DNA of 64,000 nt from JAVBLY01 sp031553035 (lineage in GTDB: Bacteria > Bacillota > Clostridia > Peptostreptococcales > Anaerovoracaceae): contig JAVBLY010000003.1 in NCBI GenBank assembly GCA_031553035.1, positions 1 through 64,000 on the forward strand. The letters are read 5' to 3'. The notes beneath the pieces were generated by a model. That model was not told where the DNA came from. It searched no databases and saw only the letters and a list, made by a program, of their open reading frames with translations. The position numbers were made by a program, and so were the translations under genes. This document shows, piece after piece, positions 25,926-34,652 of the stretch (positions are counted from its first letter, which is position 1; each line of letters starts with the position of its first letter).

Positions 25926-26561
25926 TTAAGCTTCCTCCTTATCGTCTTTTTTCTTTGTTTTTGATTTGTCTGCATTTTTGCCGAAATGAGGGACTTCTCC
26001 GACCTCGTCCACTCTGTCCTCTTCGATTTTTTCGTTGATATCATCAACAGTGTCGCCATAGTATTTAACTTCTATAACCTGGTCGACTTCCTTTATCTCT
26101 TCTGACATTTCGGAGACTTTTTCGCCGACGGGTCCCTTGGGCATATTGGCCTTTTTCTCAGCCAGTACACCAAGTCCTTTAACGACTCCGTCGATTATTG
26201 CTTCCGGTCTTGCAGCGCATCCCGGGACATATACGTCCACAGGTATTGCCTGATCCACACCGCCCATGACATTGTAGCATTCTTTGAATACACCGCCTGA
26301 CGTTGCGCAGATACCTACGGCAACCACTATCTTAGGTTCGGGCATCTGTTCGTAGATCTGCCTTACTACGGGAAGTCCCTGTTCGTTTATGGAACCGGTC
26401 ACGAGAAAGATATCTGCGTGTTTGGGATTACCTGTGTTGATGATCCCGAATCTTTCCACGTCGTACATAGGTGTAAGGCATGCCAGTACTTCTATGTCGC
26501 ATCCATTGCAGCTTGATCCGTCATAATGGATAAGCCATGGTGATTTTGTTACATATGACAT
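25926..26561 (-). CDS. echC: Ech hydrogenase small subunit (NuoB-like) with charged C-terminal tail
   Basis: The 211-aa protein carries the proximal [4Fe-4S] cluster, with cysteines in SSCNGCDIEVLAC, VGICATSGGVF and VPGCAARPEAII. The core ends near residue 140. It is followed by about 70 highly charged residues (ending KSKTKKKDDKEEA) absent from ordinary NuoB-type subunits. The tail could dock ferredoxin or the membrane arm (inference). Confidence 0.94.
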   Translation of the reverse strand: MSYVTKSPWLIHYDGSSCNGCDIEVLACLTPMYDVERFGIINTGNPKHADIFLVTGSINEQGLPVVRQIYEQMPEPKIVVAVGICATSGGVFKECYNVMGGVDQAIPVDVYVPGCAARPEAIIDGVVKGLGVLAEKKANMPKGPVGEKVSEMSEEIKEVDQVIEVKYYGDTVDDINEKIEEDRVDEVGEVPHFGKNADKSKTKKKDDKEEA

Positions 26562-26576
26562 TTGTTTACACCTCCT

Positions 26577-27473
26577 TTAAAGTATTTGAAAACCAACAAG
26601 GAAATAAAGCAGTATCAGATTCACTCCGCCGAAGACAACTGTCATTATCCAGCTGGACTTTAGAGCAAACTGCCACTTCATTCTTGCGTAGCTGTTATCT
26701 ATAACGATTTCGAGGAAATAAAGTGCAAGGCAGGCTACCACGCCGATCACGGCCATGACTACTGTCCCGTTGGCGAAGAAAAGGAATACGAATCCCAGAA
26801 GGAATACATTCTCATACCAGTGAGATATCTCAATTGCCGCTAACGTTCTGCCGGATATTTCCGTTGTTATACCTTTGACCAGTTCCTGATGTCCATGATG
26901 TGAATAGGACAGGTCGAAAGGTGATTTTCTAAACTTGATTGTTATGATGAACAAGTATCCAATGAATATCCCTATGAGAAACTTAAGTGAAAATACGTTG
27001 GATGTGATGATTTCGCCTACGTAGAAGCTGTCATTGACCATGTAAAGTCCTACAGCCATGAGAAGAACCATCGGTTCGTAAGCCATCATCTGAAGAAGTT
27101 CTCTTTCAGCACCGATCTGTGCATAGGGCGAATGTGATGAATATGCCGCTATAACAAGAAATATGCTTGCTGTTGTCAGCGTAAAGATGACAAGAAGCAG
27201 ATTTTCTCCTGCAAAGAAGAGGACTCCTGTGAAGATCATGAAGATCAACATGCACATTACGAAGAAGTCCTGACTTCCCCTTACTGTAACAGGCTCTTTT
27301 TCCATGAGCTTTCTAACATCATAGAAAGGCTGAAGTATTGGAGGGCCGAAACGTCCCTGCATCTTTGCAGTGATCTTTCTGTCAATACCCATTAACAGTC
27401 CGCCTACGAACGGCGCAAGTACGAGGTATGCTACTGCAGATATTATCATTGTCGGTGTAAATTCAATAGCCAT
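26577..27473 (-). CDS. echB: Ech hydrogenase membrane subunit B (NuoH-like)
   Basis: The 298-aa, multi-spanning protein is a NuoH/HycD homologue, the quinone-site helper in complex I and the link between the hydrophilic and ion-pumping arms here. The conserved cytosolic loops are DRKITAKMQGRFGPPILQPF near the N-terminus and FRKSPFDLSYSHHGHQELVK in the middle. It overlaps the upstream echA by one base. Confidence 0.95.
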   Translation of the reverse strand: MAIEFTPTMIISAVAYLVLAPFVGGLLMGIDRKITAKMQGRFGPPILQPFYDVRKLMEKEPVTVRGSQDFFVMCMLIFMIFTGVLFFAGENLLLVIFTLTTASIFLVIAAYSSHSPYAQIGAERELLQMMAYEPMVLLMAVGLYMVNDSFYVGEIITSNVFSLKFLIGIFIGYLFIITIKFRKSPFDLSYSHHGHQELVKGITTEISGRTLAAIEISHWYENVFLLGFVFLFFANGTVVMAVIGVVACLALYFLEIVIDNSYARMKWQFALKSSWIMTVVFGGVNLILLYFLVGFQIL

Positions 27474-29533
27474 TATGCAGCACCTCCCGTCAGAAATTCT
27501 ACCAGTTTAATTCCATATGAAAGCATATATGAGAATGTGACTGCAAATATGGTGCACGTTACTATCATGCCGTATTTATTCATCTTTTTCTCACTTATTA
27601 CATCTTCCATATACCAGTTTCTTAAATTTACCGGGTATGACTTACCCATTGATCCGGTGTAAGTCATGTCGTCGCCATTGCCGACACCTGACATATATAT
27701 GTGTACCTTTTTCTTACGACTCCTGCCGTAGAACATGAGAGGCAGGATAAAGATCACTGCCACCATGACCACTAGGATTATCATATTGTCGCTTGAAAGG
27801 GCCGCACTGATCTGCTCGTTCAGTCCGCCGAATACTTCCGCCATGTAAGGCATGACCAGTGCATCCGAGATAAGCGGGAATGTAAGCGATACAAGTACAA
27901 CAAGGGCAACATGGGTTCCAAGAACGAACCACTCTTCACTGCTTACTTTATTCTGTATATTCTCTTCGTTTGGTACAATGGCAATAAGTTTGCCCAGCCA
28001 TTTGCCCCAGTAAAACAAGGTCACAGCACTGCCGAAGCAGATACAGAGGATGACCCATACGTTACTTGAATCAACAAAGGACTGTAGGGCCGCCCACTTT
28101 GAAACGAGCATTCCGAATGGTGCAAGGAACATTGCTGCTATACCTATTATCATAAAGGTAGCAAGTCTTGGCAGTTTTCCAAACAGCCCGTCCATGCTCT
28201 CTATATCTCTGCTGTCTATATTGTGTTCCGCCGTTCCCACGGACAAGAACAGAAGTGACTTTGTGACTGCGTGGAATATGATGAGGAGCGTTGCTGCCCA
28301 TACACCTTCCGGTGTGCCTATCCCTGCGCAGGCGATTATCAGTCCCAGATTGGCAATAGTTGAATAGGCAAGAACTCTCTTTGCATTGCTCTGGGTGATC
28401 GCTGCAAGTGAGGCAAGAAGGAATGTTATTCCGCCTACCATTACCACCATGAATCCCGGTCCGATATCTATTATGCTGGATACACCAAGGAGCGGTGACA
28501 TCTTGACTATAATGAACACACCGGCTTTGACCATCGTTGATGAATGAAGCAGCGCTGATGTTGGTGTCGGCGCTACCATTGCACCAAGAAGCCAGCTGTT
28601 AAACGGCATCTGAGCTGCTTTTGTAAGTCCCGCGAATGCAAGAAGTGAAACTACTAATGCGACTATAGGATCCGCTGCACCCATCTGCTCGGCAAGAACT
28701 CCCGTTTCGATGAATTTATCAAGTTCCAGGAGATTAAAATATTCGCCCATTACCACGACACCGATCAGGAAGGCAAGACCCCCCAAAAGGTTTATGATAA
28801 GCGCCCTGAATGAGTTTCTTATGGCTTCTTCCGTCTTTGTATATCCGATCAGGAAGAACGAGCAAAGTGTCGTTATTTCCCAGAAGAAGAACATCCACAT
28901 CATGTTGTTTGATAGTACTATTCCAAACATTGCTGACAGGAACAGAAATAAAAGGAAGAAAAACCATGGTCTTCTGTCTTTTTCACCTGCATGATGATGC
29001 TGGAATTCTTTCATGTAAGCCACAGCGTAAACACATATCAATGTACCGATAATGCCGATTATCAGAACCATCACCATGGTGAAACTATCTACATACATGT
29101 TGTTTGCTACTATGATATTATGGCCCTTCGTCAGCTCGAACCATACTAGAATCGGTGCTTGTATGGCAGCAAGTATCGATGCCAAATACTTTTTGTACTT
29201 GATGCCAAGGTATATTATTACCAAGGCTATGGCGATTTCGATCACCATCATCAAATAACTCATCACTTCACTTGATACATCGCTCGCAAAATCGATAGTA
29301 AATAACCTCATTTTGCCGAAGCCAAGCCCAATTAATCCTACGGTTTTTTCTGCCATCGGCCAATAGTGTGTCAGACCGTTTCCGTAGTTCTCTGCTACCA
29401 GTAAAATTGAAAAAAGACCGATCAGTATTGATGATACTATTACCACCGGTCTTCGAGCAGAATCAGACTTAATGAACAAGAGAACGAGAGCCGCAATCAG
29501 CGGAAATAGAATTAGAAATGCTATCGTGCTCAA
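27473..29533 (-). CDS. echA: Ech hydrogenase ion-translocating subunit A (NuoL-like)
   Basis: This is the antiporter-like NuoL/HyfB-type subunit that moves H+ or Na+. The chain has about 15-16 membrane segments and the conserved KAAQMPFNSWLLGAM and HSSTMVKAGVFI blocks. I chose TTG 29533, with AGGAGG 10 nt upstream, giving 686 aa; the frame is open to a TTG at 29602. First gene of the ech-hyp region; a promoter lies at about 29.64 kb. Confidence 0.93.
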   Translation of the reverse strand: MSTIAFLILFPLIAALVLLFIKSDSARRPVVIVSSILIGLFSILLVAENYGNGLTHYWPMAEKTVGLIGLGFGKMRLFTIDFASDVSSEVMSYLMMVIEIAIALVIIYLGIKYKKYLASILAAIQAPILVWFELTKGHNIIVANNMYVDSFTMVMVLIIGIIGTLICVYAVAYMKEFQHHHAGEKDRRPWFFFLLFLFLSAMFGIVLSNNMMWMFFFWEITTLCSFFLIGYTKTEEAIRNSFRALIINLLGGLAFLIGVVVMGEYFNLLELDKFIETGVLAEQMGAADPIVALVVSLLAFAGLTKAAQMPFNSWLLGAMVAPTPTSALLHSSTMVKAGVFIIVKMSPLLGVSSIIDIGPGFMVVMVGGITFLLASLAAITQSNAKRVLAYSTIANLGLIIACAGIGTPEGVWAATLLIIFHAVTKSLLFLSVGTAEHNIDSRDIESMDGLFGKLPRLATFMIIGIAAMFLAPFGMLVSKWAALQSFVDSSNVWVILCICFGSAVTLFYWGKWLGKLIAIVPNEENIQNKVSSEEWFVLGTHVALVVLVSLTFPLISDALVMPYMAEVFGGLNEQISAALSSDNMIILVVMVAVIFILPLMFYGRSRKKKVHIYMSGVGNGDDMTYTGSMGKSYPVNLRNWYMEDVISEKKMNKYGMIVTCTIFAVTFSYMLSYGIKLVEFLTGGAA

Positions 29534-29622
29534 TTTACTCAAACCTCCTCTTTTTTCCCTTATCAACTTCCTAGTGCATAATGTAATTCTTACTGTGTAC
29601 AAGGGAAAATTTACACTTTTTA

Positions 29623-29650
29623 ATTATACCACTTGGACGTGAAAACACAA
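29623..29650 (-). promoter_or_regulatory. Candidate promoter of the ech-hyp operon
   Basis: TTGTGT (29645-29650) and TATAAT (29623-29628) are spaced by 16 bp on the minus strand, about 90 bp upstream of the echA start. Confidence 0.55.
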
Positions 29651-29674
29651 GTGAATATTTCGTTAAAAACAGCG

Positions 29675-29700
29675 AAAAACCGCCTTTTCAGGCGATTTTT
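29675..29700 (-). terminator. Terminator after APC permease gene
   Basis: On the minus strand AAAAATCGCC-TGAAAA-GGCGGTTTTT forms an intrinsic terminator 33 bp past the stop of the 29733 gene and just before the ech promoter. A-rich and T-rich flanks could make it work in both directions. Confidence 0.85.
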
Positions 29701-29732
29701 CAGATAATTCTAAATTAAATTTTTAACAGACT

Positions 29733-31379
29733 TTATGCGCTTTTGACCGGGAATTTTTCGTCGAATGTTATCTCGTCTGCGCCCAGAACGATATTTGTTC
29801 TGATCTTGCCGCGTTTTTTCTGGATAAGATAAACAACTATCGGCACTATGATTATGATCATGGAGAGAATGAATATATCCATTCCGCCTTCCTCGAAACA
29901 TATAAGGATCATAGCTGCGATCTGAACGATGATGGAAACCCATGCAAGCCACGGATACCACTTGGCTTTGACGATAAGGACTTCATCAGCGTCATAGCCT
30001 CTTTCCTTGAGTCTGCTTCTGAATCTGATCTGTGAGAACAGTATTCCGACCCAGCAAAGTGTTCCTGTAAATCCGGCTATACCTACAAGAGCGGTATAAA
30101 GACCAAGTTCTCCACCCCACCAGCCGAGGATATCTACTGCGAATCCAAGAAGGAATACGAACCAGATAGGTATCAGCGTAAACAGTGTAGCATTCTGAGG
30201 AACATTGAATCTGTTCAGCTTCGACAGGAATTTGGGCGCCATACCTTCAACAGAAAGTCCGTACATAGACCTGACTGTTCCATAGAACCCTGAATTTGCA
30301 CAACTGAATGCTGCTATCAGGGTCACTACAGTGAAGAGACCTGCACCCCACTTAAACCCGTAAGCATAAAGTGCCTGGGCGAACACTGAACTTTCCAGTG
30401 TAGATGCCCAATATGGCATGATCAGTGTAAGAATGAAAATCGGTACCAAGTAGATCAAAATGATACGATATGCAACTCTTCTGCATGCAAGCGGAACATT
30501 GACCTGAGGATTCTGTGTCTCTGCGGCAGCCAGTCCGACGATCTCTGATCCCTGGAAGTTTACCAGCGTCCAGATCATCAGGGTGATCATTACGAATGCA
30601 CCGCCCGGGAACAATTTCTGAAGTACGGAACCGTCACCGTTGAGCATTACATCAAGACCCTTGAATCCATCCGGAGCATTATAGATAAGTTCTCCACCCT
30701 GTCTATAGGCGTCATAATTGCCAATAATAGCACCGGCGGCTGTATCGGCTTCAAGATCTGCTATTGTAGCTGTGAAGCTTCCTCCGTGACCCATAACGCC
30801 GAACCAGATTAGAACTCCGACTATACAGAACAATGCTATAGCAATGATCTTGATAATAGCCATTATCGACTCAAGATGTCCGAACCACTTGACGTGATAA
30901 ACGTTGATCGCCGTCAGTAATGCCAGCGCCAGTACACCCCACAGGAATGTGAACGCCGGATTGCTGTTGAAATAGGCTTCTGTTTCCGGTCCGCCTACCA
31001 GACCAATGATATGGTTTACGAAAATTGCGGTTGCCAGAGCTTCTGACGGGATATATGCTACCCAGTTACACCAGAATGCCCAGCCGATACCTGCGGATGC
31101 GGTATCTCCCATAAATTCTCTCGTATAAGATACGAAAGATCCTCTTCTTGGAATGTTTACAAGCAGTTCTGCGAAAGACTGCATTACGCCGTAAATAGTA
31201 AGACCCGCAAACGCGTAAGTAATAAGTACAGCGCCCGGGCCCATGTTGGCATAAGTCCATCCAAGTTCGAGGAAGTAGCAGGAACCAATGATTCCCCCTA
31301 GTGCGATAAGCGACGCGTGCCATGGTTGTATACCACGAACTAATTCCTGATCGCTTCTCTCAATAGTTCTTTCAGCCAT
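29733..31379 (-). CDS. APC/AAT-family amino-acid permease
   Basis: The 548-aa protein has about 12 membrane segments. The AAT-type N-terminus IQPWHASLIALGGIIGSCYF corresponds to the substrate-binding GAiIGtG loop of helix 1. It imports an amino acid by proton symport or exchange; substrate not predictable. It has its own promoter, a 120-nt leader with a palindrome, and its own terminator, so it is monocistronic. Confidence 0.9.
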   Translation of the reverse strand: MAERTIERSDQELVRGIQPWHASLIALGGIIGSCYFLELGWTYANMGPGAVLITYAFAGLTIYGVMQSFAELLVNIPRRGSFVSYTREFMGDTASAGIGWAFWCNWVAYIPSEALATAIFVNHIIGLVGGPETEAYFNSNPAFTFLWGVLALALLTAINVYHVKWFGHLESIMAIIKIIAIALFCIVGVLIWFGVMGHGGSFTATIADLEADTAAGAIIGNYDAYRQGGELIYNAPDGFKGLDVMLNGDGSVLQKLFPGGAFVMITLMIWTLVNFQGSEIVGLAAAETQNPQVNVPLACRRVAYRIILIYLVPIFILTLIMPYWASTLESSVFAQALYAYGFKWGAGLFTVVTLIAAFSCANSGFYGTVRSMYGLSVEGMAPKFLSKLNRFNVPQNATLFTLIPIWFVFLLGFAVDILGWWGGELGLYTALVGIAGFTGTLCWVGILFSQIRFRSRLKERGYDADEVLIVKAKWYPWLAWVSIIVQIAAMILICFEEGGMDIFILSMIIIIVPIVVYLIQKKRGKIRTNIVLGADEITFDEKFPVKSA

Positions 31380-31470
31380 TTTTTACCTCCTATTAACCAT
31401 CGATTGCAATAAAACACCAATACAAAACAATGTATCCCGGAAATAAAAAACTATGATAGCATCTGAAACA

Positions 31471-31487
31471 ATGTATTCAGAATACAT
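31471..31487. promoter_or_regulatory. Palindrome in the leader of the APC permease gene
   Basis: ATGTATTC-A-GAATACAT is a perfect 8-1-8 inverted repeat about 20 bp downstream of the -10. A half-site AAACAATGTATCC repeats nearer the start codon (31423-31435). It looks like an operator; the TTC-N-GAA centre recalls CodY boxes, but the flanks do not match well. Confidence 0.5.
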
Positions 31488-31504
31488 ATGTCCTGTTTAA
31501 TGTG

Positions 31505-31533
31505 ATTATACGCCCGCAAGGCAGTGTTTGCAA
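31505..31533 (-). promoter_or_regulatory. Promoter of the APC permease gene (29733-31379)
   Basis: TTGCAA (31528-31533), 17 bp, TATAAT (31505-31510) on the minus strand. The untranslated leader would be about 120 nt. Confidence 0.7.
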
Positions 31534-31603
31534 CGATTATTTTGTGTTATAAAAACCGAATATTCAGGCAATTAAATACAATTAAGAGAGTTAAAAAAAT
31601 AAC

Positions 31604-31644
31604 AAAACCGACAGGTGCCACTGTGACTACCTGCCGGGTTTTTT
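31604..31644 (-). terminator. Terminator of the 31733-33418 permease gene
   Basis: CCGGCAGGT and ACCTGTCGG pair (one G-U) around a 12-14-nt loop; in the minus direction TTTTGTTATTTTTTT follows. About 90 bp past the stop codon. Confidence 0.75.
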
Positions 31645-31732
31645 AAGATTGTTTTTTTGTTTTTTTGCTTATCGAAAAAACGTTAAATAATTCTCATTTA
31701 TTGTTTTTTTGATCTGCACATATGTTACATGC

Positions 31733-33418
31733 TTACGCGGCTTTTTCCTTTTTCGGTTCTACAGCTCTGCCTACAAGGAACATTACTAATGCTATGCCGA
31801 AGCATATAACGGTAGTCACCAGAATACCGGTCCACATTGCTTCCTGACTTCCAAATAAAGTCAAATCATAATCATCAGGGAATGCCCATCCTCCGCCGGA
31901 AGGACCTTCATACCAAGGAAGGAATATTCTGCCGACTGTACCTATTATGCCAAGAATAAGAAACATGATAGCCATTCTGTATGAATCTCCCGTTGCAAGT
32001 CCGGTTCTGTCATTATTCGGATACAGTACAGGATCCTTCTTTGAAAGTCCACCGTACATCTTCCTCCAGACGAAGTAGAGTATGGGACCTGATATGATTC
32101 CTATCATGCCGCCGATAAAGTAATCCGTTCCATTTACCATGAATGAGAAGAACGCTACGAATATAGGGACGATACAAATCAGACGGAGAAATCCCATTCC
32201 TCCGGGAATTTTGAATTTGCCTTCGTATTCCGATTCCGGGAATCTCTTTCTCAGGATCATACATGAAATGTAAACCAAAACATATGACGCAACCAAAAGG
32301 AATACATCAACCACTACAACTGTGGTAAATGCAAAATTGCAGAGTATAAGATTCACGATGGCTACCGAAATTACGGCAACATAGGGTACACCCTTTTTCT
32401 TGCTGACTTTCACCATAAACTTAGGAGCCAGATTGTCTTCAGCTAATGCAAAGAACCCTCTGGATCCCGATGCTATATATGTGTTGTAAATCGAGAATTG
32501 TGCCACCATTGCAACTACCAAAAATAGAGCACCTGCGCCTACACCAAGATATTCCAACGGAACTGTGTGATAGCCTACTGCAGAGCCATCCTCGCCCCAT
32601 TCTCCCCAACGGCCGGGAAGTGCGGACAAGGCAGCTGCTGTGGGCAGTATATACGTTGCCATAATAAGTGGAACCGTTAACAGTGTGGCCTTGGGAATGA
32701 CCTGCGGATCCTCCAGCTCTCCTGCAATAGTGGACATGGATTCGTATCCTGAGTACATCCACATTCCTATGGAAAGACCGCCTGCGAGCATGAAGAAGTA
32801 ATCTGCACCGCCTTCAGGTTCCCATGCGAAGAATGGCTCGAACGGATTGGTCTGATAATGGGCAAATCCTAATATTGCTACCAAAGCAAACGCACAAAGT
32901 ACAAAGATAGATATTAAGGTGGTAACAATACCTACGTCTTTGACACCCCGCAAGTTGATATACATGAAGAACAATATCATAACTACTTTAAAACCAAACT
33001 CCCACCAAAATCCCAAGTCAAGCCAGGTAGCAAAATAGCCGCCTGCCAGAATAACATAGAGGGTATTATCGATATAGATGGAAATAGTCCTCCACCACCC
33101 TGCCTGGAACCCCCAAAATTCTCCAAGCGCTTCCTGGACCCATTTGTAGTAACCGCCTTCCTGCGGCCTGACTGATCCAAGTTCTGCAGCTACAAGCCCA
33201 AATGGAAGTCCCCATACAAAGGGAAGAACCATAAGCAAAACCAGAGTAAGTCCCGGTCCTGATGAAGGAATCATATTCTCGATTCCGTAACATCCTGCGG
33301 CAACCAGTGAGAATACCATAAATACTACTGTGAAAACACTCAATTTGTGTTTTTTTAACCCCATGTCAGCAGTGTTCATTTTTGATCCACTTTCGCCATT
33401 GCTAATATCATTAGCCAT
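31733..33418 (-). CDS. APC-superfamily amino-acid/polyamine permease
   Basis: Start ATG 33418 has AAAGGAG 6 nt upstream; the frame to 33439 is not used. The 561-aa protein has 12-14 membrane segments. It has the APC helix-1 loop GCYGIENMIPSSGPG and the conserved loop ELGSVRPQEGGYYKWVQEAL, typical of glutamate/GABA- or polyamine-type exchangers. Acting as an antiporter with the decarboxylase at 14-15.5 kb is possible but not shown. Confidence 0.9.
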   Translation of the reverse strand: MANDISNGESGSKMNTADMGLKKHKLSVFTVVFMVFSLVAAGCYGIENMIPSSGPGLTLVLLMVLPFVWGLPFGLVAAELGSVRPQEGGYYKWVQEALGEFWGFQAGWWRTISIYIDNTLYVILAGGYFATWLDLGFWWEFGFKVVMILFFMYINLRGVKDVGIVTTLISIFVLCAFALVAILGFAHYQTNPFEPFFAWEPEGGADYFFMLAGGLSIGMWMYSGYESMSTIAGELEDPQVIPKATLLTVPLIMATYILPTAAALSALPGRWGEWGEDGSAVGYHTVPLEYLGVGAGALFLVVAMVAQFSIYNTYIASGSRGFFALAEDNLAPKFMVKVSKKKGVPYVAVISVAIVNLILCNFAFTTVVVVDVFLLVASYVLVYISCMILRKRFPESEYEGKFKIPGGMGFLRLICIVPIFVAFFSFMVNGTDYFIGGMIGIISGPILYFVWRKMYGGLSKKDPVLYPNNDRTGLATGDSYRMAIMFLILGIIGTVGRIFLPWYEGPSGGGWAFPDDYDLTLFGSQEAMWTGILVTTVICFGIALVMFLVGRAVEPKKEKAA

Positions 33419-33511
33419 TTTTTTCTCCTTTCCGGTCAATTTATGACCTAGTAACCTCTTGTCCGGGAGAAAATAAATAATAATTGCGATTTATCCCCGA
33501 ACCTTGAACTA

Positions 33512-33540
33512 ATTATATTACTTAAAAAATGGAGTGTCAA
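33512..33540 (-). promoter_or_regulatory. Full-consensus promoter of APC permease gene
   Basis: TTGACA (33535-33540), exactly 17 bp, TATAAT (33512-33517) on the minus strand; both hexamers are perfect. Predicted leader about 90 nt. Confidence 0.85.
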
Positions 33541-33545
33541 TAAAA

Positions 33546-33566
33546 CCGGTGTTTTAAAAACACCGG
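33546..33566 (-). terminator. Terminator of the dnaX-ybaB-recR operon
   Basis: CCGGTGTTTT and AAAACACCGG form a near-perfect stem 80 bp past recR, followed by TTTTATT in the minus direction. It sits directly before the permease promoter. Confidence 0.7.
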
Positions 33567-33646
33567 CCATCCGTTGAAATTTAGAGCATTTTGTCACCCA
33601 AATCCAATTGAGCAACTTAATCAAAAAAAACAGCAAATTTGTACAG

Positions 33647-34249
33647 TTATATTTCCCTTCGACCTTCCATGGCTTTGGAAAGTGTTATCTCATCGGTATA
33701 CTCAAGGTCGCCTCCAATAGGAACACCATGTGCGATCCTTGAAACTTTGATTCCTGACGGCTTTATAAGCTTTGCGGCATACATTGCCGTGGCCTCACCT
33801 TCAATATTGGGATTGGTTGCAATGATCACTTCACTGATGTCGTTGCTGTCCTGCAGTCTAATAATGAGCTGCTTAAGGTTGATGTCTTCCGGACCGATGC
33901 CGTCCATAGGAGAAATTGCACCATGTAAGACATGGTACAGCCCTTTGTATTCTTTCATTCTCTCTATTGCCATGACATCCTTTGGGCTCTCGACGACGCA
34001 TATCTGAGTTCTGTCTCTTTTTGCATCGGTGCATATGGAGCAGGGATCTTTGTCCGTAAGGTTTCCGCAAACCGTACAGTATTTCATCTCCCTTTTGGCA
34101 TTTGATATGGCATCAGCGATTGATATTGCATCTTCATCGTCCATAGACAATATATGAAAGGCAAGGCGCTGAGCGCTTTTGCCTCCGATACCCGGCAGTT
34201 TAGAAAGCTGACCGATAAGTTCAGTAAGTGGCTTTGAGTAATTCTTCAT
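33647..34249 (-). CDS. recR: Recombination mediator RecR
   Basis: The 200-aa protein helps RecO load RecA at gaps. It has an N-terminal helix-hairpin-helix (LSKLPGIGGKSAQRLAFHIL), a zinc finger (CTVCGNLTD..CSIC) and a Toprim domain (CVVESPKDVMAIE, VIIATNPNIEGEATAMY). It follows ybaB by 9 bp in the common dnaX-ybaB-recR order. Confidence 0.97.
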   Translation of the reverse strand: MKNYSKPLTELIGQLSKLPGIGGKSAQRLAFHILSMDDEDAISIADAISNAKREMKYCTVCGNLTDKDPCSICTDAKRDRTQICVVESPKDVMAIERMKEYKGLYHVLHGAISPMDGIGPEDINLKQLIIRLQDSNDISEVIIATNPNIEGEATAMYAAKLIKPSGIKVSRIAHGVPIGGDLEYTDEITLSKAMEGRREI

Positions 34250-34258
34250 AAATATAGA

Positions 34259-34615
34259 TTAGAGCATTCCCGGCGGAAGTCCGAGACCGCCTGTCATCTT
34301 CTCCATTTCCTCATTTGATATTTCTTCTATCTGCCTCAGACCTTCGTTGACAGCACCTATTATCAGATCCTGCAATGTATCTACATCATCCGGATCCACA
34401 ACTTCGGGATCGATAGTAAGAGAAACGACTTCTTTCTTTCCGTTGACCTTGACTTTAACTACACCGCCGCCTACAGTAGTTTCGATCTCCTTCTTATTGA
34501 TCTCTTCCTGAACAGCATCCATCTGGGCCTGCATAGCCTGGATCTGCTGCATTTGCTGTGCCTGGTTAGGCTGCTTTTGTTTTTTGGCCTTGCCGGCTCT
34601 CATTCCTTTTCCCAT
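34259..34615 (-). CDS. ybaB: YbaB/EbfC nucleoid-associated protein
   Basis: The 118-aa protein has a Gln-rich N-terminal helix followed by the YbaB core (VGGGVVKVKVNGKKEV, then IDPEVVDPDDVDTLQDLI). It binds DNA as a dimer. TAAGGAGG precedes the ATG. Its position between dnaX and recR is conserved widely. Confidence 0.96.
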   Translation of the reverse strand: MGKGMRAGKAKKQKQPNQAQQMQQIQAMQAQMDAVQEEINKKEIETTVGGGVVKVKVNGKKEVVSLTIDPEVVDPDDVDTLQDLIIGAVNEGLRQIEEISNEEMEKMTGGLGLPPGML

Positions 34616-34652
34616 TTGGGTACTTCCTCCTTATTGTAAAGTGAATCTGTTT

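Noticed and set aside
14051..29602. Formate hydrogenlyase (Hyc/Hyf) instead of Ech
   Set aside because: No formate dehydrogenase subunit or second NuoN-like subunit; six subunits in the order A-F match Ech.
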